A stretch of DNA of 64,000 nucleotides from Artocarpus heterophyllus (Eukaryota; Streptophyta; Magnoliopsida; Rosales; Moraceae): the NCBI GenBank assembly GCA_025403435.1, contig CM046353.1:21335987-21399986 (forward strand). Direction: 5' to 3'. A program made the position numbers and the translations under genes. Below, piece by piece: positions 60,157 to 64,000 of the stretch. A model generated the notes under the pieces. That model was given only the letters and a program-made list of their open reading frames with translations. It was not told where the DNA came from and searched no databases. The stretch's first letter is position 1, and every line of letters starts with the position of its first letter.

Positions 60157-62003
60157 CAACCAACTAGTCTTCTTTGCTATTATCTATCCACAACCAGAGT
60201 GAGTGTGGGCTCACACGTACAGCTCTTCCACCGGTGACTCTCCTTCCAACCAATAGAGAGAACCCAAAGCTAGTGCTCATGATTTGTGAACAAAAGCTCT
60301 CAGGGAGTTTTTGGATGCTCACTAGAAGAGTATCACTCTTAATATCTCAAATTGATCTCTTAGTAAATCATGAGACTTACTCCCTTTTTATACCTTTTGG
60401 TCCTGGGGTCAGTCCATATCAGATTAGGTCTCAAAAACTCGAAACAGAATCAAGTTCGGATCAATATCTAATAAGATCCGTGTGAAAAAGCGTAATCTTA
60501 TCTCCGCTGATCGGCAGGCCGAACAGGCTAGTTGGGCAGGCCAAACACGTAATTCAGCAGGCCAAACTCCCAAGAAAAAATCTTCGCGAATCTTTTATTT
60601 TCCACTCGAGATTCTGAAGGATAAAGTCTCAGTTTTGATTCAAATAACCCAATAGAGAAGCTATCTGATCAAAACAAACTTTATTAAGATAATCTCTAAG
60701 AAAATAAATCAATTCATAATAATTCTACAAGTTTATCTTGTTCTAACTTGTCCAAAATTAAAACAACCGATAAACAGACAAGAATTATCCGAACACCATA
60801 ATTCAACAAGTTTATCTTGAACTAATTTCTTACAAAATTAATTCAACCGACAAACAGACATGAATTATTTGATTCTTATAAATTTTAAACCAATCTGATA
60901 AATCCGACATAAGTCACCAATTATTGGAAAAGCACGCCGTGTCGTTACAGGATTTTGTGAGCTAACAAAGGGGACCAAAATGGACCTATAAAGTTCAAGC
61001 TCATGATAATTATGAAACCCAATATTCCAGATATACATTTCACAATTATCAACTCCAATGCTACTCCCCTAAAAGCTTGAGCTGCACTCTCGAACTTTAT
61101 AGAATTACAAAGCTCGTGTAGCTAAGTCTCCATGACATATCATAGTGCATCGTATCCCCATATGATAATCCATAATCGGCTTAAGGACAAGTTCTGTCTT
61201 ACCTTCCCGATTATTTTTATCTTACGTTCCATTGTCTCACCATTAGAAAACTTACCATCCAAAGATAGTATACCATTCGGTAACACCTATGTATCCAAAT
61301 GGTTGAGCGCTCTAGTTTTCCAATTACAGGACAACGCATATAAGAGGATATCATTACTCCTAAAGAGGAGCTATGGATTTCATATCTATGAATAACAAGT
61401 CTACGCTATCAAGAGTCATGCCTCCAACGTACCGGCATGCATACCACTATAGAGATGTGGGAGTCACCCATTGGTACATCAAAAGACACAAGTCAAGACA
61501 ACGGGCCCACTATTCATCTCAGGATTATGATACAATACAAATGACTGTCTAAAGTGAATCGATTTTCCAAGACAGAATTATTAATCCAAATCAATTCACT
61601 TTATGTCCCGATCCAACACGTCGTCACCTATGACAACACGCCAATGTTTCTATTCACGGAGTCCAACTCCGATGGTCAAGACAAACCATCTTCCAAAAGG
61701 GATATAGACAACATAACAATCTTTACATGAATAAAGCACCCAACTTTATTCCCTCAATTGCAGATCATATGTGTTAGACCGTCACCTTAAGAATTGTGTC
61801 TTCCGCATAATCAGCCCATCATATGCCTAATTCTTAAGGTTTAGACTGACAGTCTCAGACTACTGTTTGCTTATCATACATTCAACAAATATGAACGTAA
61901 AGAGGACATGATTTGGTATATATAAATGAATAAATTCTTTATTGATAAAAATGTCTCCAAAAACGTATTACATTTTTACTCCTTAGGGCATACATGTCTA
62001 ACA
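60157..62003 (-). repeat. Copia D 5' LTR, partial (1847 bp)
   Basis: Lacks about 170 bp on the PBS side. It ends CATGTCTAACA at 62003 against gypsy pol sequence. A reduced palindrome array lies at 60505-60575. Confidence 0.88.
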
Positions 62004-62814
62004 GTCTCATGTTTAAGTCTCTTTGCATGAAGAAGTACTTCAGACTTTGATGATCAGTGAAGATCTTACATTGGACCCCATACAAGTAGTGTCTCCATAT
62101 CTTCAATGCAAAAACGACTGCTGCTAACTCGAGATCATGAGTAGGATAGTTCTTTTTATAATCCTTCTGTTGTCTTGAAGCATAAGCAGTCACTCTTTCA
62201 TTCTGCATCAATACAACTCCTAGGCCTATCTTGGATGCATCACTATAAATAACGAACCCATCATTTCCTTCAAGAATTGCCAACACTAGAGCCGTCGTTA
62301 ATCTTTTCTTTAGTTCTTGAAAACTTTTCTCGCATGCATCTGTCCATTCATACTTCTTTCCTTTGCGAGTCAAGTTCGTAAGTGAAGCTGCTATCTTGGA
62401 AAAATCTTCTACGAAACTTCGATAATAACCTGCTAAACCCAAGAAGCTCCTTATTTCACTTACATTCATCGGTTGCTTCCAGTTGAGAACAACTTCTACT
62501 TTAGCAGGATCAACCATAATCCCTTCCTTCGATATAACATGCCCCAAGAATGACACTTTATCTAGCCAAAACTCGCATTTGGAGAACTTAGCATATAGCT
62601 GGTGTCTTCTTAAAGTCTCTAGGACAATCCTTAAATGCTCCTCATGCTCTTCGTGATTCTTAGAATAGACAAGAATATCATCAATAAATACAACAACAAA
62701 TTTATCGAGGAAATCCTTGAATACCCTGTTCATCAAATCCATAACCACAAATTCATGGTGACCATACCTCGATCTAACAGTAGTCTTAGGGATATCTCCT
62801 TCTTTAACCTTCAA
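61995..62814 (-). pseudogene. Gypsy G reverse transcriptase (second half) and RNase H
   Basis: From 62814 leftwards: [20 protein letters not shown], then [10 protein letters not shown] directly, [20 protein letters not shown] (catalytic FIDD), [36 protein letters not shown], then RNase H with [36 protein letters not shown] and [19 protein letters not shown]. About twelve residues that normally include the conserved PFG box are missing between VVM and DLM, in frame. The ORF runs a few codons into the adjacent copia LTR. The upstream RT half lies in other frames at 62815-63095. Confidence 0.9.
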
Positions 62815-63386
62815 CTGATGATATCCTCATCGTAGATCAATCTTTGAGAACACCGATGCACCCTTGAGCTGATCAAACAATCATCGATTCGAGGCAACGG
62901 GTACTTATTCTTGATCGTCACCTTGTTCAGCTCTCTGTAGTTGATGCAGAGTCTCATAGTGCCATCCTTCTTCTTCACAAACAAGACTGGAGCACCCCGA
63001 GGTGAGTGACTTGGTCTGATGAAACCTTTGTCAAGTAGCTCTTTTAATTATCTTTGAAGCTCCTTTAATTCTGTCGGGGCCATTTTGTAAGGTGCTTAAG
63101 AGATTGGATCGGTGCCAGGAGCAAGTTCAATCTCAAATTTGACTTCTCTTTCTGGCGGTAGACTCGTCAGATCATCAGGAAACACATCTGCATATTCATG
63201 AATAACATGCACATCTTCAATTCTTGTCTTTCCTTCTTGGCTTTTGTCTACAATGTTCGCCAGATAGCCCATGCATCCACTTGCTAATAGCTTCCTTGCT
63301 TTCATTGTCGATAAAAACATGTTGGGTTTCTTTCTGGACTCGCCAACATAAATGAACTTCTGATCACCTTCAGGATGGAAGATCAC
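62815..63386 (-). pseudogene. Gypsy G protease-RT linker and RT first half
   Basis: The frame at 63096-63386 reads SRKKPNMFLSTMKARKLL, EYADVFPDDLTSLPPEREVK and FEIELAPGTDPIS, then a stop. Continuing in mixed frames are [54 protein letters not shown] and [11 protein letters not shown]. Stops occur near 63050 and 62815. This is the fingers/palm start of RT. Confidence 0.88.
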
Positions 63387-63677
63387 CTTTCATTTTCGGC
63401 ATTCGATAGAGGCATTATACTTACTCAGGAAATCCAATCCAAGAATCATGTCATAGTCATGCATGTCGATCATAATAAGGTCGATGAACAACTCCCTATC
63501 AGAAATCCATAGGGGTATTGTACACAAACAGTGCGTAAATAATATCACTTCCCAGGAGGGTAGTGTCGTAGTGAATCCCTGTCTCATAGGCTCTAAACAT
63601 ACCTCTAATTTCTTAGCATATGACATAGATACAAAAGAATGCGTGGCACCCATATCAAAAAAGAACATAAGCATCAT
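63387..63677 (-). pseudogene. Gypsy G aspartic protease
   Basis: Reads FFFDMGATHSFVSMSYAKKL and, about 60 residues on, YDMILGLDFLSKYNASIECR, the two landmarks of a gypsy protease. The catalytic DSGA box reads DMGA. The frame stops at 63390, just after ECRK. It would cut the polyprotein in an active element. The Met substitution makes activity doubtful. Confidence 0.85.
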
Positions 63678-64000
63678 TAGATAAGCTTGTTATCTGACCT
63701 GTGACCACATTGGAAGCTTCTGCAGCCACTTGTTCTTTTTTCATGGCATAGATTCGGGCATTCGTCAGTGGGGCTTCAATTCTCCCTTGACTAATAAGTG
63801 GCCCTTCAAGGGAGGCTTGCATCTGATGAAGCTGGGCTTGAGGAGGAGCTCTCTGCGGGGCATTGGCATTCATCAGCTTGGGGCAGTTCTTTACAAAGTG
63901 GTCTTCACACCCACAGATAAACCATTGGTTTGTTCCCAAGCGACATTCCCCTGGATGCTTCTTTCCACATTTGGCACACGGTTGAAATCTCCTATTATTA
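63655..64000 (-). pseudogene. Gypsy G gag C-terminus with zinc knuckles (partial)
   Basis: From the window edge leftwards: PCAKCGKKHPGECRLGTNQ, an intact first knuckle, then WFICGCEDHFVKNCPK, where the first Cys of the second knuckle is Trp. A Gln/Pro/Ala-rich stretch and AMKKEQVAAEASNVVTGQIT follow, leading to the protease. The start of gag lies outside the window. Confidence 0.85.

Larger units (their letters stand above)
54415..62003 (-). mobile_element. Copia element D: most complete gag-pol of the family
   Basis: Read right to left: 5' LTR part 60157-62003, leader 59330-60156, gag-pol 55378-59329, PPT 55364-55377, and 3' LTR 54415-55363 (internally deleted). All domains are present in copia order (gag, protease, integrase, RT, RNase H), but several stops interrupt the frame. 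The PBS is lost at the leader/LTR junction. Outer flanks (TTATG left, GTCTC right) differ: the left side is element E pol and the right side is gypsy element G. The two ends therefore did not come from one simple insertion. Confidence 0.88.
62004..64000 (-). mobile_element. Gypsy element G: minus-strand gag end to RNase H, open at the window edge
   Basis: A Ty3/gypsy element of chromovirus type. From the right edge leftwards: nucleocapsid zinc knuckles, protease, RT, and RNase H cut at 62003 by a copia LTR. Integrase and LTRs are not in this window. Domain order RT-RNase H after protease and the sequence character fit the Tekay/Del side of chromoviruses, which I infer only from motif style. 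Confidence 0.88.

Overview
This is a plant nuclear window (probably eudicot; the species cannot be named). It consists almost entirely of nested transposable elements around one decayed host gene. The supporting signs are LTR retrotransposons with plant-type primer-binding sites (PBS), a plant hAT DNA transposon, and a fragmented type I inositol polyphosphate 5-phosphatase gene with plant-like exon structure. I found no intact protein-coding gene, rRNA, tRNA or CRISPR array.

Layout. (1) 1-1317 is AT-rich with no gene. (2) 1323-5322 is a complete but coding-free LTR element ('T'): two 1.9-kb LTRs around only 200 bp, with target-site duplication (TSD) TGAAA. (3) 5328-7625 is intergenic with a degenerate minisatellite. 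(4) 7634-16642 is a 9-kb hAT transposon with an 8-bp TSD, matching terminal inverted repeats, GC-rich subterminal repeats and a broken transposase. Inside it lies a 3'-truncated Ty1/copia element ('A', 10100-15330). (5) About 19400-22750 is a 5-phosphatase pseudogene with introns and many frame lesions. (6) 23692-62003 is a stack of one copia family in both orientations. It includes element B (split by solo gypsy-type LTR 'S' with TSD GAACA), element C (split by a solo LTR with TSD AACCT and by 7.5-kb non-autonomous Athila-like element 'H'), plus-strand LTR F, element E, and element D, the most complete gag-pol. (7) 62004-64000 is the minus-strand pol/gag part of a Ty3/gypsy chromovirus-like element ('G'), broken at its RNase H domain by the copia LTR.

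Two unexplained signals stand out. A 14-bp palindrome, TTCGGCCTGCCGAA, and variants form small arrays in the LTRs and/or leaders of both the copia family and the gypsy-type T/S family. The copia 5' leader also carries four regularly spaced hairpins that each present CCCCTAGG. The second is a candidate RNA packaging or dimerisation signal.

All functional statements are inferred from the sequence read by eye. No alignment or database search was run.
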